Program-made: the position numbers and the translations under genes | Assembly: GCF_040530035.1 (NCBI RefSeq) | Contig: NZ_JBEWCD010000002.1 | Span: forward strand, 372,001 to 436,000 | DNA: 64,000 nucleotides | Reading direction: 5' to 3' | Origin: Roseibium sp. HPY-6 | Lineage (GTDB): Bacteria; Pseudomonadota; Alphaproteobacteria; Rhizobiales; Stappiaceae | Part shown: positions 29,868-38,495 of the stretch, one piece after another | How positions within the stretch are numbered: the first letter of the stretch is position 1 | How the letters are laid out: each line of letters begins with the position of its first letter | The notes under the pieces: generated by a model | Told to the model about the DNA's origin: nothing | Database searches by the model: none | The model's input: only the letters and a program-made list of their open reading frames with translations

Positions 29868-30331
29868 CGGAGCAGACGCTTCACGGCAATTGCGTCCTCG
29901 TCGGAACACGCGGCATTCTCATCCGGGGCGTTTCCGGAAGTGGAAAGTCTGAACTGACCGACACGCTGATAGAAGCTGCCAGGGCAAAGGGAAACCTCGG
30001 TGTGCTGGTTGCAGACGATCGGGTTTTTCTGTCTGCGAACCAAGGTTTCCTCATCGCACGCGCGCCGGAACAAATCGAAGGCCTGATGGAAATCCGGGGT
30101 TCCGGCATTGTGCGTCAGACCGCCTTGTCAGCCGCAAAAGTAGACCTGATTGTCGACCTACAACCACTCGATACAATGGAGCGTTTGCCGCAAGACGCAC
30201 TTGGATCGCAGGTTCTGAAGAGCATTGAGGTGCCGTTGCTGGTCTGCCCCGCCAACAACCCGGGCGTTGCCGTGAGGCTCATCCGTTGGGGACTGCGGTC
30301 GCTGTTCCCGAAAGTGCCGGATTACATTTAG
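29864..30331 (+). CDS. hprK: HPr kinase/phosphorylase, short alphaproteobacterial form
   Basis: Phosphorylates HPr on its regulatory serine and removes the phosphate again. The 155-residue protein holds only the C-terminal catalytic domain: P-loop GVSGSGKS, the VADDRVFL segment, and the GSGIV/ILDLQPL-type region (MEIRGSGIVRQTALSAAKVDLIVDL). The N-terminal domain of the Firmicute enzyme is missing, as is usual in alphaproteobacteria. It starts with GTG inside the chvG stop and is followed by EIIA and HPr genes, so the kinase, its substrate and the phosphocarrier are made together. This suggests crosstalk between nutrient status and ChvGI signalling. Confidence 0.93.
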   Translation: MTEQTLHGNCVLVGTRGILIRGVSGSGKSELTDTLIEAARAKGNLGVLVADDRVFLSANQGFLIARAPEQIEGLMEIRGSGIVRQTALSAAKVDLIVDLQPLDTMERLPQDALGSQVLKSIEVPLLVCPANNPGVAVRLIRWGLRSLFPKVPDYI

Positions 30332-30449
30332 TACACAAACGGCGTTTTTTGCTTGCAACTGCTTAAGCGGTTGAAGAGAGTGCATCAGACTGCTAAAGCC
30401 CGGCTCCCGCAAAGAGCCACTTGCACATGAAAGTCAGGCTGAAGACCGA

Positions 30450-30854
30450 ATGATCGGACTAGTACTCGTTACCCATGGGCGTCTCGCCGAGGAATTCAAG
30501 GCGGCGCTGGAGCATGTTGTCGGTCCCCAGGAACAGATCGAGACAATCTCTATCGGTCCAGATGATGACATGGAGCAGAGACGGCAGGACATCCTGTCCG
30601 CGGTGGAAGCAGCGAATTCCGGAAATGGGGTTGTGCTGCTGACCGACATGTTTGGCGGAACGCCGTCAAATCTCGCGATATCCGTCATGGACGGCAAGTC
30701 TGTTGAAGTTGTGGCAGGCGTTAACCTGCCGATGCTTATCAAGCTCGCCAGCGTTCGTGCGGACAGGGTACTGGCCGACGCGGTCGACGAAGCCCGTCAA
30801 GCCGGTCAGAAATACATTTCGGTTGCGAGCCAGGTGCTGTCGGGACAAAACTAA
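30450..30854 (+). CDS. PTS EIIA component, mannose family (regulatory)
   Basis: Single-domain EIIA of the mannose/fructose/sorbose (EIIA-Man) family, 134 residues. The active-site histidine lies in the N-terminal MIGLVLVTHGRLAEEF, and VLLTDMFGGTPSN is the second signature. It accepts phosphate from HPr. No EIIB, EIIC or EIID genes are near, so it cannot be part of a complete sugar transporter here. In alphaproteobacteria this incomplete PTS is regulatory, acting on carbon and stress control through protein contacts. It lies 118 bp after hprK and 8 bp before the HPr gene. Confidence 0.93.
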   Translation: MIGLVLVTHGRLAEEFKAALEHVVGPQEQIETISIGPDDDMEQRRQDILSAVEAANSGNGVVLLTDMFGGTPSNLAISVMDGKSVEVVAGVNLPMLIKLASVRADRVLADAVDEARQAGQKYISVASQVLSGQN

Positions 30855-30862
30855 CAACCAAT

Positions 30863-31147
30863 ATGACAGCACAGAATTTGTTCGAAAAAGACCTTACAAT
30901 TGTAAACCGCCGCGGTCTTCACGCGCGCGCCTCCGCAAAACTGGTAAAGCTCGTCGAGACTTTCGAAGCCGACGTGAACGTTTCGAAGGACGGGCAGACG
31001 GTCGGCGGAACCTCGATCATGGGATTGATGATGCTCGCCGCCAGCCCGGGATGTTGCATCAGGGTCTGCGTCAGCGGTGAGGATGCCGAGGCGGCGCTTG
31101 ATGCAATCTCGGATCTTGTTGAAAGCGGATTTGGCGAAACGGATTGA
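30863..31147 (+). CDS. phosphocarrier protein HPr
   Basis: Small PTS phosphocarrier, 94 residues. The active-site histidine is in RRGLHARASAKLV and the regulatory serine target of HprK is in VGGTSIMGLMMLAA. The C-terminal helix (EAALDAISDLVESGFGETD) is as expected. It passes phosphate from the PTS enzyme I (not in the window) to the EIIA encoded just upstream. The N-terminus carries about ten extra residues compared with E. coli HPr. A short hairpin (GTCCG/CGGAC, 31150-31163) follows the stop and may be a weak terminator. Confidence 0.94.
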   Translation: MTAQNLFEKDLTIVNRRGLHARASAKLVKLVETFEADVNVSKDGQTVGGTSIMGLMMLAASPGCCIRVCVSGEDAEAALDAISDLVESGFGETD

Positions 31148-31248
31148 CTGTCCGGCAACGGACCTTTCATGTACCTGAGAACGTGCGATCTACGGTCGCT
31201 TGAAACTATCGAAACACGGGTCACGCACCGCAGATCTTGGGAAATAGT

Positions 31249-32559
31249 ATGACGAGCCATTCCGGTGAGCGGACGATCTCTGCAGCACGTTCGGTTTTGA
31301 CACATCTTCATCAGGTGCTTGACCTGCAGTTCGGTTTCGAACTTTGGGACGGATCCCGCGTGCCCGCGGATATGGACGCCGAAGGTCTTCGGATAGCGCT
31401 TGCTCCCACGGCTTTGACGAAACTCCTGCGCAGCCCGCGCATCAAGACTGTTGTCGACCTCTACTCGACCGGGGAAATCGACCCGCGCGGTGGAACGATC
31501 TTCGAGTTCGCCGAAAAAAGGCCGAAGATCAAAAGCCGCGAATTGCGCAAGCGCCTCAACAAGATCCTCATTCTGAAAAGCGCGGTGCCGTTGTTGCTTG
31601 GGGCCAAGGACAAAGGCGATCCGCAGCAGGAAGACGGCCTGGATGCCGGTAAGGTCGCCGACCGAAGCTCCGGAAGCCGGAAAGACGACATCGCCTTCCA
31701 CTACGATGTTTCGAACGACTTCTATAAGCTCTTCCTCGACCCGGAGATGGTCTATACGTGCGCCTATTTCCGGGACTGGTCCAACGATCTGGCGACCGCG
31801 CAGAAAGACAAACTCGACATGATTTGCAGGAAGTTGCGGCTCAAGCCCGGCGACCGGATGCTTGATATCGGGTGCGGCTGGGGTGCCCTGATCTGCCACG
31901 CAGCGGCGAATTACGGCGTAACTGCAGTTGGTGTGACACTTGCCGAGGAACAATTGAAGCTCGCCCGTGAAAGGATTGCCGAACGCGGCCTGGAAGACAA
32001 GGTTTCGGTGGAACTCATCGACTATCGCGACATGAAGGGCGAGCGTTTCGACAAGATTTCCTCCATCGGCATGTTCGAGGCGGTCGGTCTCGACAACTAC
32101 GACAATTATTTTCAAAGCGTGCATCGCCTGTTGAAGCCGCGCGGGATCTACCTGCATCACGCGATCACGAGACGCGGCAAGAAGGACCTCAAGAAGTTTC
32201 GCCAGAAGAAGCCGGAGTACCAGGCGCTCGTCCGCTACATTTTCCCGGGCGGCGAGGTCGATCATATTGGCTGGACGCTGACCAACCTCGAAGCGCACGG
32301 CTTTGAGGTGCACGATGTCGAAGCCTGGCGCGAACACTATGCACGGACCACGAAGCTCTGGGCCGAAAACCTGATGGCGGTCAAGGAAGCGGCAATCGCC
32401 GACATTGGAGAGCAGAAGTACCGGCTCTGGCTCGCCTATCTGTGTGGCGTCTCGCTCGGTTTTGAGCGCGGCTCCATCGGAATTTTCCAAACGGTTGCCT
32501 CTCGCCGCACCAAGGGCCCCTCGGGATTGCCTCCGTCGAGAGAAGACCTTTACAGGTGA
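31249..32559 (+). CDS. cfa: cyclopropane-fatty-acyl-phospholipid synthase family methyltransferase
   Basis: SAM-dependent methyltransferase that adds a methylene to unsaturated acyl chains of membrane phospholipids, or a close relative. The 436-residue protein has an N-terminal lipid-binding region (about 1-140), then HYDVSNDFYKLFLDPEMVYTCAYF, the CFA signature, and the SAM-binding loop MLDIGCGWGALICHAA. EHYARTTKLWAENL near the C-terminus is also typical. The start is taken as the ATG at 31249 (a TTG four codons upstream is an alternative). Its product S-adenosylhomocysteine is cleaved by AhcY, encoded just downstream, although the two are separated by a regulated promoter region. Confidence 0.87.
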   Translation: MTSHSGERTISAARSVLTHLHQVLDLQFGFELWDGSRVPADMDAEGLRIALAPTALTKLLRSPRIKTVVDLYSTGEIDPRGGTIFEFAEKRPKIKSRELRKRLNKILILKSAVPLLLGAKDKGDPQQEDGLDAGKVADRSSGSRKDDIAFHYDVSNDFYKLFLDPEMVYTCAYFRDWSNDLATAQKDKLDMICRKLRLKPGDRMLDIGCGWGALICHAAANYGVTAVGVTLAEEQLKLARERIAERGLEDKVSVELIDYRDMKGERFDKISSIGMFEAVGLDNYDNYFQSVHRLLKPRGIYLHHAITRRGKKDLKKFRQKKPEYQALVRYIFPGGEVDHIGWTLTNLEAHGFEVHDVEAWREHYARTTKLWAENLMAVKEAAIADIGEQKYRLWLAYLCGVSLGFERGSIGIFQTVASRRTKGPSGLPPSREDLYR

Positions 32560-32570
32560 AAATTCACGAA

Positions 32571-32601
32571 TTGAAAAATCATATAAAGAATTCTTTATAT
32601 C
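32571..32601 (+). promoter_or_regulatory. putative ahcY promoter overlapping an operator
   Basis: TTGAAA at 32571-32576 and TTTATA at 32594-32599 are spaced by 17 bases and could be the -35 and -10. The 20-bp palindrome lies across the spacer and -10, so a bound protein would block transcription. Confidence 0.4.
32581..32600. promoter_or_regulatory. 20-bp palindromic operator upstream of ahcY (SahR-like)
   Basis: ATATAAAGAATTCTTTATAT is a perfect palindrome about 170 bp upstream of the ahcY start. ArsR-type SahR regulators that sense S-adenosylhomocysteine control ahcY and methionine-cycle genes in many proteobacteria, with an AT-rich AAAGA...TCTTT site. The match to the published motif is from memory and unchecked. 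Confidence 0.6.
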
Positions 32602-32771
32602 TTTATTGCGAGAAGTGCTGCCGAGCGCTATAACCCCTCCCAACGGCTTCCGGCATGACCCGGAAACCGGCTGGCGTCCGTCTCAACCCATGTCGCGTTA
32701 CAGATGGCAGAGAAGGCGGTTGCTCACACAAGGCCGGCGTAGATAGCTGGATCCAATTGCAGGACAAACTC

Positions 32772-34160
32772 ATGACTGACTACATCGTCAAAGACATCGG
32801 GCTCGCAGACTGGGGCCGTACCGAGATTGAAATCGCCGAACACGAAATGCCGGGTCTGATGGCTTGCCGCGCTGAGTTCGGCGACGCAAAGCCGCTGAAA
32901 GGCGCACGTATCGCCGGTTCACTGCACATGACCATTCAAACGGCCGTGCTGATTGAAACCCTGGTCGCGCTGGGCGCGGAAGTCCGCTGGGCGTCCTGCA
33001 ACATCTTCTCCACGCAGGATCAGGCAGCCGCCGCGATCGCAGCTGCAGGTATTCCGGTGTTTGCCGTGAAGGGCGAGACGCTGGAAGAATACTGGGACTA
33101 CGCGGACAAGATCTTCGACTTCGCCGATGGCGCGAACATGATCCTTGACGATGGCGGCGACGCGACGCTCTACATCCTTCTTGGTGCGCGCGTTGAAGCT
33201 GGCGAAACCGGCCTGATTGAAAACCCGAAGTCCGAGGAAGAGGAATGCCTCTTCGCGCAGATCAAGAAGCGCATGGCATCCAACCCGGGCTGGTTCACCA
33301 AACAGCGGGACCTGATCCAGGGCGTTTCGGAAGAAACGACAACCGGCGTGCTGCGTCTTTATGAAATGCAGAAGAACGGCCAGCTGCCGTTCCCGGCAAT
33401 CAACGTCAACGACAGTGTCACCAAGTCGAAATTCGACAATCGCTATGGCTGCCGTGAGTCGCTTGTCGACGGTATCCGCCGTGGTACGGACGTTATGATG
33501 TCCGGCAAGGTCGCCGTTGTTTGTGGCTATGGCGATGTCGGCAAAGGCTCTGCACAATCGCTTGCCGGTTCCGGAGCGCGCGTGATCGTGACCGAGATCG
33601 ATCCGATCTGTGCGTTGCAGGCTTCGATGGACGGTTTCGAGGTCAAGACCATCGAACAGGCATTGCCTGAAGGAGACATCTACGTCACCGCGACGGGCAA
33701 CAAGGACATCATCACCTTCGACCATATGCGTGGCATGAAGGACATGGCGATCGTCTGTAACATCGGCCACTTCGACAACGAAATTCAGGTCGCCGCTCTG
33801 AAGAACACAAAATGCCGCCCGGTCAAGGATCAGGTTGACATGTATGAGTTCCCGGACGGAAAACGGATGATCCTCCTGTCGCAGGGGCGCCTGGTAAACC
33901 TCGGCAACGCAACCGGTCACCCGAGCTTTGTGATGTCGGCGAGCTTCACGAACCAGGTTCTGGCGCAGATCGAACTCTACACCAAGGGCGATCAGTACAA
34001 GAACGAGGTCTATGTTCTGCCGAAGCATTTGGACGAGAAAGTTGCCCGTCTTCACCTTGAAAAACTGGGCGTCACGTTGACCGAACTCACGGACGATCAA
34101 TCTGATTATCTGGGGATTAATAAGGTCGGTCCGTTCAAGTCGGAACACTACAAATACTGA
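32772..34160 (+). CDS. ahcY: adenosylhomocysteinase
   Basis: Splits S-adenosylhomocysteine reversibly into adenosine and homocysteine, relieving inhibition of methyltransferases and feeding methionine resynthesis. The 462-residue protein starts [16 protein letters not shown] at 32772 (an AGGA motif is upstream; an open frame extends back to 32655 but adds unrelated residues). Catalytic residues sit in [21 protein letters not shown] and [13 protein letters not shown]. The NAD-binding loop is [13 protein letters not shown]. The C-terminal KSEHYKY completes the tetramer contacts typical of the family. Expression is probably controlled through the palindrome 170 bp upstream. Confidence 0.97.
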   Translation: MTDYIVKDIGLADWGRTEIEIAEHEMPGLMACRAEFGDAKPLKGARIAGSLHMTIQTAVLIETLVALGAEVRWASCNIFSTQDQAAAAIAAAGIPVFAVKGETLEEYWDYADKIFDFADGANMILDDGGDATLYILLGARVEAGETGLIENPKSEEEECLFAQIKKRMASNPGWFTKQRDLIQGVSEETTTGVLRLYEMQKNGQLPFPAINVNDSVTKSKFDNRYGCRESLVDGIRRGTDVMMSGKVAVVCGYGDVGKGSAQSLAGSGARVIVTEIDPICALQASMDGFEVKTIEQALPEGDIYVTATGNKDIITFDHMRGMKDMAIVCNIGHFDNEIQVAALKNTKCRPVKDQVDMYEFPDGKRMILLSQGRLVNLGNATGHPSFVMSASFTNQVLAQIELYTKGDQYKNEVYVLPKHLDEKVARLHLEKLGVTLTELTDDQSDYLGINKVGPFKSEHYKY

Positions 34161-34225
34161 TTCACAGGTATGGGGCTACTACATGTGGTAATGGCCTCGA
34201 TTCGACCATGTGAACAAAAAAATGC

Positions 34226-34260
34226 AGAACCCTTCAGTTTTAAGGGTTCTGTTAACTTTT
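34226..34260. terminator. hairpin terminator after ahcY
   Basis: AGAACCCTT, 7-base loop, AAGGGTTCT. On the plus strand GTTAACTTTT follows; on the minus strand seven T follow after GCA. It separates ahcY from divL. Confidence 0.65.
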
Positions 34261-34403
34261 CAGTCACGGACTCTTCTGCGTGATTCTCAAAAAGGTTATG
34301 GTTTAAGCGAATCAGAGGCCAGGAGGCGGATGTCTTTGATTTGCTCCCACAAACCGGGGGCTGCACCCGCACAGCGGGACTAGCGGCGTAAGGGGATCAG
34401 AAT

Positions 34404-36914
34404 ATGCCGAAAGGCGGCAGAAACGGCGTGCGATTCAGCGCGGCGTGGCGAGGTCGGAGTCTGAAAAACGTAAAGCTTGGCAGCACCATGCTGGCGGGAT
34501 ACGGATTTTTGACGTCTCCTGCTGCAGCCGACATGCTTGCCGATACATCTGCGGCGATCAACCCGGGAGCCATGATCCTCGTGGGCGCGGTGGGTGGCAT
34601 GTGTGCCTTCGCGGTCACCGTCGCCGTTTCGCTTGTCAGGCATCGCAAACAATCTGCTCAAGTCACTGCCGCCCTTGAAAAGGAAAAGAGCGACCTGAAA
34701 TTTCGGGTCGACCGTCTTGAGGCGATGCTCAACACCGATGAGCAACGGGTGATCGTGTGGACCGGCAACGGAGCCGTTCCCCAGATCTGGGGGATTTTGC
34801 CCGAAAAGTCGGGTGTGCCACGTCCGCCTGCACAGCTCCTTGCATTCGGCAGCTGGCTGACGACCAAATGCGCAGGCGATCTGGAGCGGCATCTCGATAT
34901 GCTGTTCCGGTCTGGCGAAGCTTTTTCCGCGACGTTGAAGACACGGACGGGCACCTATGTAGAGGCGCTGGGGCGCACAACAGGTGGTGCCGTCGTTCTG
35001 CGTTTGCGCGACCTGACGGGCGAGCGGCAAATGCAGGCGGAACTTGCTGCGCGCAATGCCGGATTGTCCGGTGAACTCCACATGCTGCATTCATTGCTGG
35101 ATGCCATGCCGGCACCTGCCTGGCAGCGGGATGCGGAAGGCAACCTGATCTGGGCCAACGCGGCCTATGCAGAAGCCGTTGAAATGCACGATGCAGAACG
35201 CGCGGTTCAGGAAAAAGCGACCTTCCTTGACGCCGCTGCGCGCACGGCGATGGCCGTGCAGCGCACGGAAGATGGCCGTTTCAGCGCGCGCATTCCGATT
35301 GTTGCCTCCGGAGAGCGCAGGGTTTTTGAAGTCACGGATGTCAACGCGAGTGTCGGTGGTGCCGGCATTGCCGTTGACATCAGTGATCTGGAGCAGGCCA
35401 AGAAGGAACTCGGCCGGGCGGAAGAATATCACGGGCGGACGCTCGATCAGCTGGCGGCCGCGGTGGCGATCTACGGCAGTGACAGGAAGTTGCAGTTCTA
35501 CAATGCCGCGTTCCGTCAATTGTGGGATCTGGACGAATCGCTTCTGGAAAGCCACCCTGAAGACGGCGCGGTTCTCGATGCGCTGCGCGCCGCACGCAAA
35601 CTGCCGGAACAGGCCGATTACCGCGTCTGGCGAAACAAGATGCTGGAAAGCTATCAATCGCTGGAAGCGCGCGAAAACTGGTGGCACCTGCCTGATGGGC
35701 GCACGCTGCGCGTGATCGCGAACCCGCACCCGCAAGGTGGCGTGACGTATATCTACGAGAACTTCACGGAACGGCTGGATCTGGAAAGCCGCTACAACGC
35801 CTTGGCGCGCGTCCAGGGAGAGACCCTCGACAATCTGTCGGAAGCCGTGGCGGTGTTTGGCTCTGACGGCCGCCTGCGGCTCTGGAACCCGGCTTTTGGG
35901 CAAATCTGGAAGCTTGAGGAAGACAAGCTCGCTGAGCTGCCGCATGTAAATGAGGTCGTGTCAGCCTGTACGCTCAGCGAGATTGAGGAAGAGGCTTGGA
36001 AGCAGCTTGTCGGCAACGTCACCGGACTGCTCGACAATCGCACCCACAAGGTCAGCCGGCTGGAGCGCCGCAACGGTGATGTCCTCGACTACGCAACCGT
36101 GCCGTTGCCCGATGGCGGCACGCTGGTGACATTTGTTGACGTGACCGACAGTGTGAATGTCGAACGTGCCCTGCTTGAAAAAAACGAGGCTTTGCAGCAG
36201 GCCGATCAGATCAAGAACGCGTTCATCCAGCATGTTTCGTATGAATTGCGCTCGCCGCTGACCAATATAATCGGCTTTGCGCAGCTTCTGGCCGATCCGA
36301 AATTCGGCGACCTCAGCGAGAAGCAGAGCGAATACGCCGATTACATTCAGTCGTCTTCTTCCGCCCTGCTGGCAATCATCAACGACATCCTGGATCTTGC
36401 CACGCTTGATGCGGGCATCATGGAGCTGGATCTTGGTGAGGTCGACGTCGCCTCGACTGTGTCAGCAGCCGTTGAAGGCTTGAAAGACCGGATAGCAGAG
36501 GCAAAGATCAGCCTCAGAACGCACGTTCCGGACGATATCGGCGTGATCGTCGCCGATGAACGGCGGCTGCGCCAGGTCCTCTTCAATCTGATCGCCAACG
36601 CTGTTCGGTATTCGGAAGAAAACGGCGTCGTCGACGTGAGCTGCAATCGGGACGATGACACGGTCACATTCGTTGTCCAGGATCACGGCTATGGTATTCC
36701 TGCCGAGATCCTGACTCAGGTATTCAACCGCTTCGTCGGACATGACACGGGCAGTCGGCGCCAGGGTGCCGGGCTAGGTCTTGCGATTGTGAAAAGCTTT
36801 GTCGAACTGCATGGCGGGACGGTCGATATTCAATCGGCAGAAGGCAAGGGGACAACGGTTACCTGCGTTTTCCCGTCGCGCCCGGAACTGGCTGATCAGG
36901 TCGCCGCCGAATAA
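34404..36914 (+). CDS. divL: DivL-type PAS (pseudo)histidine kinase
   Basis: Cell-cycle signalling protein that in Caulobacter and rhizobia binds DivK and tunes the CckA-CtrA pathway. The 836 residues show a membrane segment at about 56-78, a coiled linker, several PAS domains (about 115-570, with DAMPAPAWQRDAEG, YHGRTLDQLAAAVAIYGSD and LDNLSEAVAVFGSDGR), HisKA-like helices and an intact HATPase region (NLIANAVRYS, DHGYGIP, GAGLGLAIVKS). At the phospho-acceptor site the usual SHELR-T-P reads HVSYELRSPLT: Tyr613 replaces the histidine, the defining feature of DivL. Another His (610) lies three residues earlier and is not the acceptor position. AGGGG precedes the start. It is followed after 12 bp by the tsaE fusion gene. 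Confidence 0.88.
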   Translation: MPKGGRNGVRFSAAWRGRSLKNVKLGSTMLAGYGFLTSPAAADMLADTSAAINPGAMILVGAVGGMCAFAVTVAVSLVRHRKQSAQVTAALEKEKSDLKFRVDRLEAMLNTDEQRVIVWTGNGAVPQIWGILPEKSGVPRPPAQLLAFGSWLTTKCAGDLERHLDMLFRSGEAFSATLKTRTGTYVEALGRTTGGAVVLRLRDLTGERQMQAELAARNAGLSGELHMLHSLLDAMPAPAWQRDAEGNLIWANAAYAEAVEMHDAERAVQEKATFLDAAARTAMAVQRTEDGRFSARIPIVASGERRVFEVTDVNASVGGAGIAVDISDLEQAKKELGRAEEYHGRTLDQLAAAVAIYGSDRKLQFYNAAFRQLWDLDESLLESHPEDGAVLDALRAARKLPEQADYRVWRNKMLESYQSLEARENWWHLPDGRTLRVIANPHPQGGVTYIYENFTERLDLESRYNALARVQGETLDNLSEAVAVFGSDGRLRLWNPAFGQIWKLEEDKLAELPHVNEVVSACTLSEIEEEAWKQLVGNVTGLLDNRTHKVSRLERRNGDVLDYATVPLPDGGTLVTFVDVTDSVNVERALLEKNEALQQADQIKNAFIQHVSYELRSPLTNIIGFAQLLADPKFGDLSEKQSEYADYIQSSSSALLAIINDILDLATLDAGIMELDLGEVDVASTVSAAVEGLKDRIAEAKISLRTHVPDDIGVIVADERRLRQVLFNLIANAVRYSEENGVVDVSCNRDDDTVTFVVQDHGYGIPAEILTQVFNRFVGHDTGSRRQGAGLGLAIVKSFVELHGGTVDIQSAEGKGTTVTCVFPSRPELADQVAAE

Positions 36915-36926
36915 ATAGGACAGCCC

Positions 36927-38453
36927 ATGGCACAACAGCGGCTGCGGCGACTCCCTGCAACATTCCTTGAACTGGAAGCTTTGGACGAAGCCGAAACACG
37001 TCGGTTTGCGGGCGATATCGCCATGATCCTGGGTTCTGGCGACGTCGTTTGCCTCTCCGGTGATCTCGGAGCGGGCAAATCCACCTTCGCGCGCGCGCTG
37101 ATCAGATCTTTCGCCGACGACCCGGATTTGGAGGTCCCCAGCCCGACATTCACACTCGTCCAGCTCTACGAATTGCCACGTTTCGATTTGTCCCATTTCG
37201 ATCTCTATCGGCTGGAGGAGCCGGAAGAGCTCGAGGAACTCGGTCTCCATGACCTCCTTGAAACCGGTGCTGCACTCATCGAGTGGCCCGAGCTTGCTGA
37301 AGACCTGTTGCCACCAAACGCGTTGTGGATCCAGATAAGCGAAGACGGTGACAACGGGGAACGGCGACGATTTGCCTTCTACTCAACGGATCCCGAGTGG
37401 GAGCAGCGGATCGGGCAGACCATCGAAGTCCGCGACTTTTTGAAAGGGGCGGGCCTCGCCGCGGCAGAGCGGCGTTTTCTCGCTGGCGACGCCTCTTTGC
37501 GCACGTTTGAAACCGTGACCGGCGAAAGCGGCAAATCAGTCTTGATGCGCTGGCCGTTTTCAAAGGACGCCGTCTCTGACGCAGTTCGCGACTACATGTC
37601 CCGAGTTCATCTGGCACAAGACTGCAGGTCCGTTCTGGCAATCGGTTCTGAATTGCGCCGCCATGGAATCCGCGCACCGCAGGTTTTTGCGGCAGATCTG
37701 GAAAAAGGTCTGGTTCTTTCGGAGGACCTCGGCGATGAGACCATTGTTGTTGACGGTCTTCCCGAGCCCGAACGCTATCGCATTGCGGTCGACATTCTGG
37801 TGAAAATGCACAGCCAAACCTGGCCGCGCACGGTTCCCCATGCTGATGGTGGAAGATATACGCTCCCTGATTATTCCAGCGAGGCTCTGATTGCCGAAGC
37901 CTCGCTGTTCCTGGACTGGTATGTCCCCGAATTTTGCGAAATAGCGGTCGATGCGGAGCTGCGTCGCGAGTTTGAACTTCTTTGGCAGAACAGTCTGGAA
38001 GGCATTGCCGGCGCTCAGCAAGGTTGGGTTCTGAGGGATTTCCATTCGCCGAACCTGTTGTGGCAGTGCGGCGCGATCGGGACGGACAGGATCGGCCTGA
38101 TCGACCTGCAGGACACTGTCATCGGCCCTGTCGCCTATGACGTTGCCTCTCTGCTTCTCGACGCCCGCACGGAAATGAGTCCGGAACTGGAAGCCGGTCT
38201 TTATGATGCCTATGTCTCAGGAATGGAAAAGCAGTCTTCCGGGTTTGACAGGGACAGCTTTTCAAGGGCCTATTCGGTGATGGCTGCGCAGCGGGTGTCA
38301 AAGATCCTCGGCATATTCGTTCGACTTGCGCGCCGCGACAACAAGCCGGCTTATCTCGGCCATTTGCCGCGCATGCAGGCCTATCTCGACCGGGTCCTTG
38401 ACAGGCCGGGCATGTCGGATTTGAAAGACTGGTACGGACGTTTCCGGAAATAG
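36927..38453 (+). CDS. TsaE - AmgK-type phosphotransferase fusion
   Basis: Bifunctional protein, 508 residues. Residues 1-155 form TsaE, the P-loop ATPase of the t6A tRNA-modification complex (GDLGAGKS, 45-52; VPSPTFTLVQLYE). Residues about 175-508 are an aminoglycoside-phosphotransferase-fold kinase with catalytic Asp371 and Asn376 (LRDFHSPNLLW) and the metal-binding Asp in LIDLQDTVIGPVAYD. This kinase resembles AmgK, which phosphorylates the anomeric position of MurNAc or GlcNAc in peptidoglycan recycling. The next gene encodes a MurU-like uridylyltransferase, the following step. This fusion is common in alphaproteobacteria and is intact here, with no frameshift. Sugar specificity is inferred from context. 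Confidence 0.9.
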   Translation: MAQQRLRRLPATFLELEALDEAETRRFAGDIAMILGSGDVVCLSGDLGAGKSTFARALIRSFADDPDLEVPSPTFTLVQLYELPRFDLSHFDLYRLEEPEELEELGLHDLLETGAALIEWPELAEDLLPPNALWIQISEDGDNGERRRFAFYSTDPEWEQRIGQTIEVRDFLKGAGLAAAERRFLAGDASLRTFETVTGESGKSVLMRWPFSKDAVSDAVRDYMSRVHLAQDCRSVLAIGSELRRHGIRAPQVFAADLEKGLVLSEDLGDETIVVDGLPEPERYRIAVDILVKMHSQTWPRTVPHADGGRYTLPDYSSEALIAEASLFLDWYVPEFCEIAVDAELRREFELLWQNSLEGIAGAQQGWVLRDFHSPNLLWQCGAIGTDRIGLIDLQDTVIGPVAYDVASLLLDARTEMSPELEAGLYDAYVSGMEKQSSGFDRDSFSRAYSVMAAQRVSKILGIFVRLARRDNKPAYLGHLPRMQAYLDRVLDRPGMSDLKDWYGRFRK

Positions 38454-38495
38454 ATGCCGTTGTGTCGTCGCCGGGAACAATATTCGAGTGAAAAG

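Noticed and set aside
30919..32643. Long open frame (574 codons) antisense to the CFA synthase gene
   Set aside because: It mirrors the HPr and CFA-synthase genes in GC-rich DNA; its translation resembles nothing, and the sense genes carry clear family motifs.
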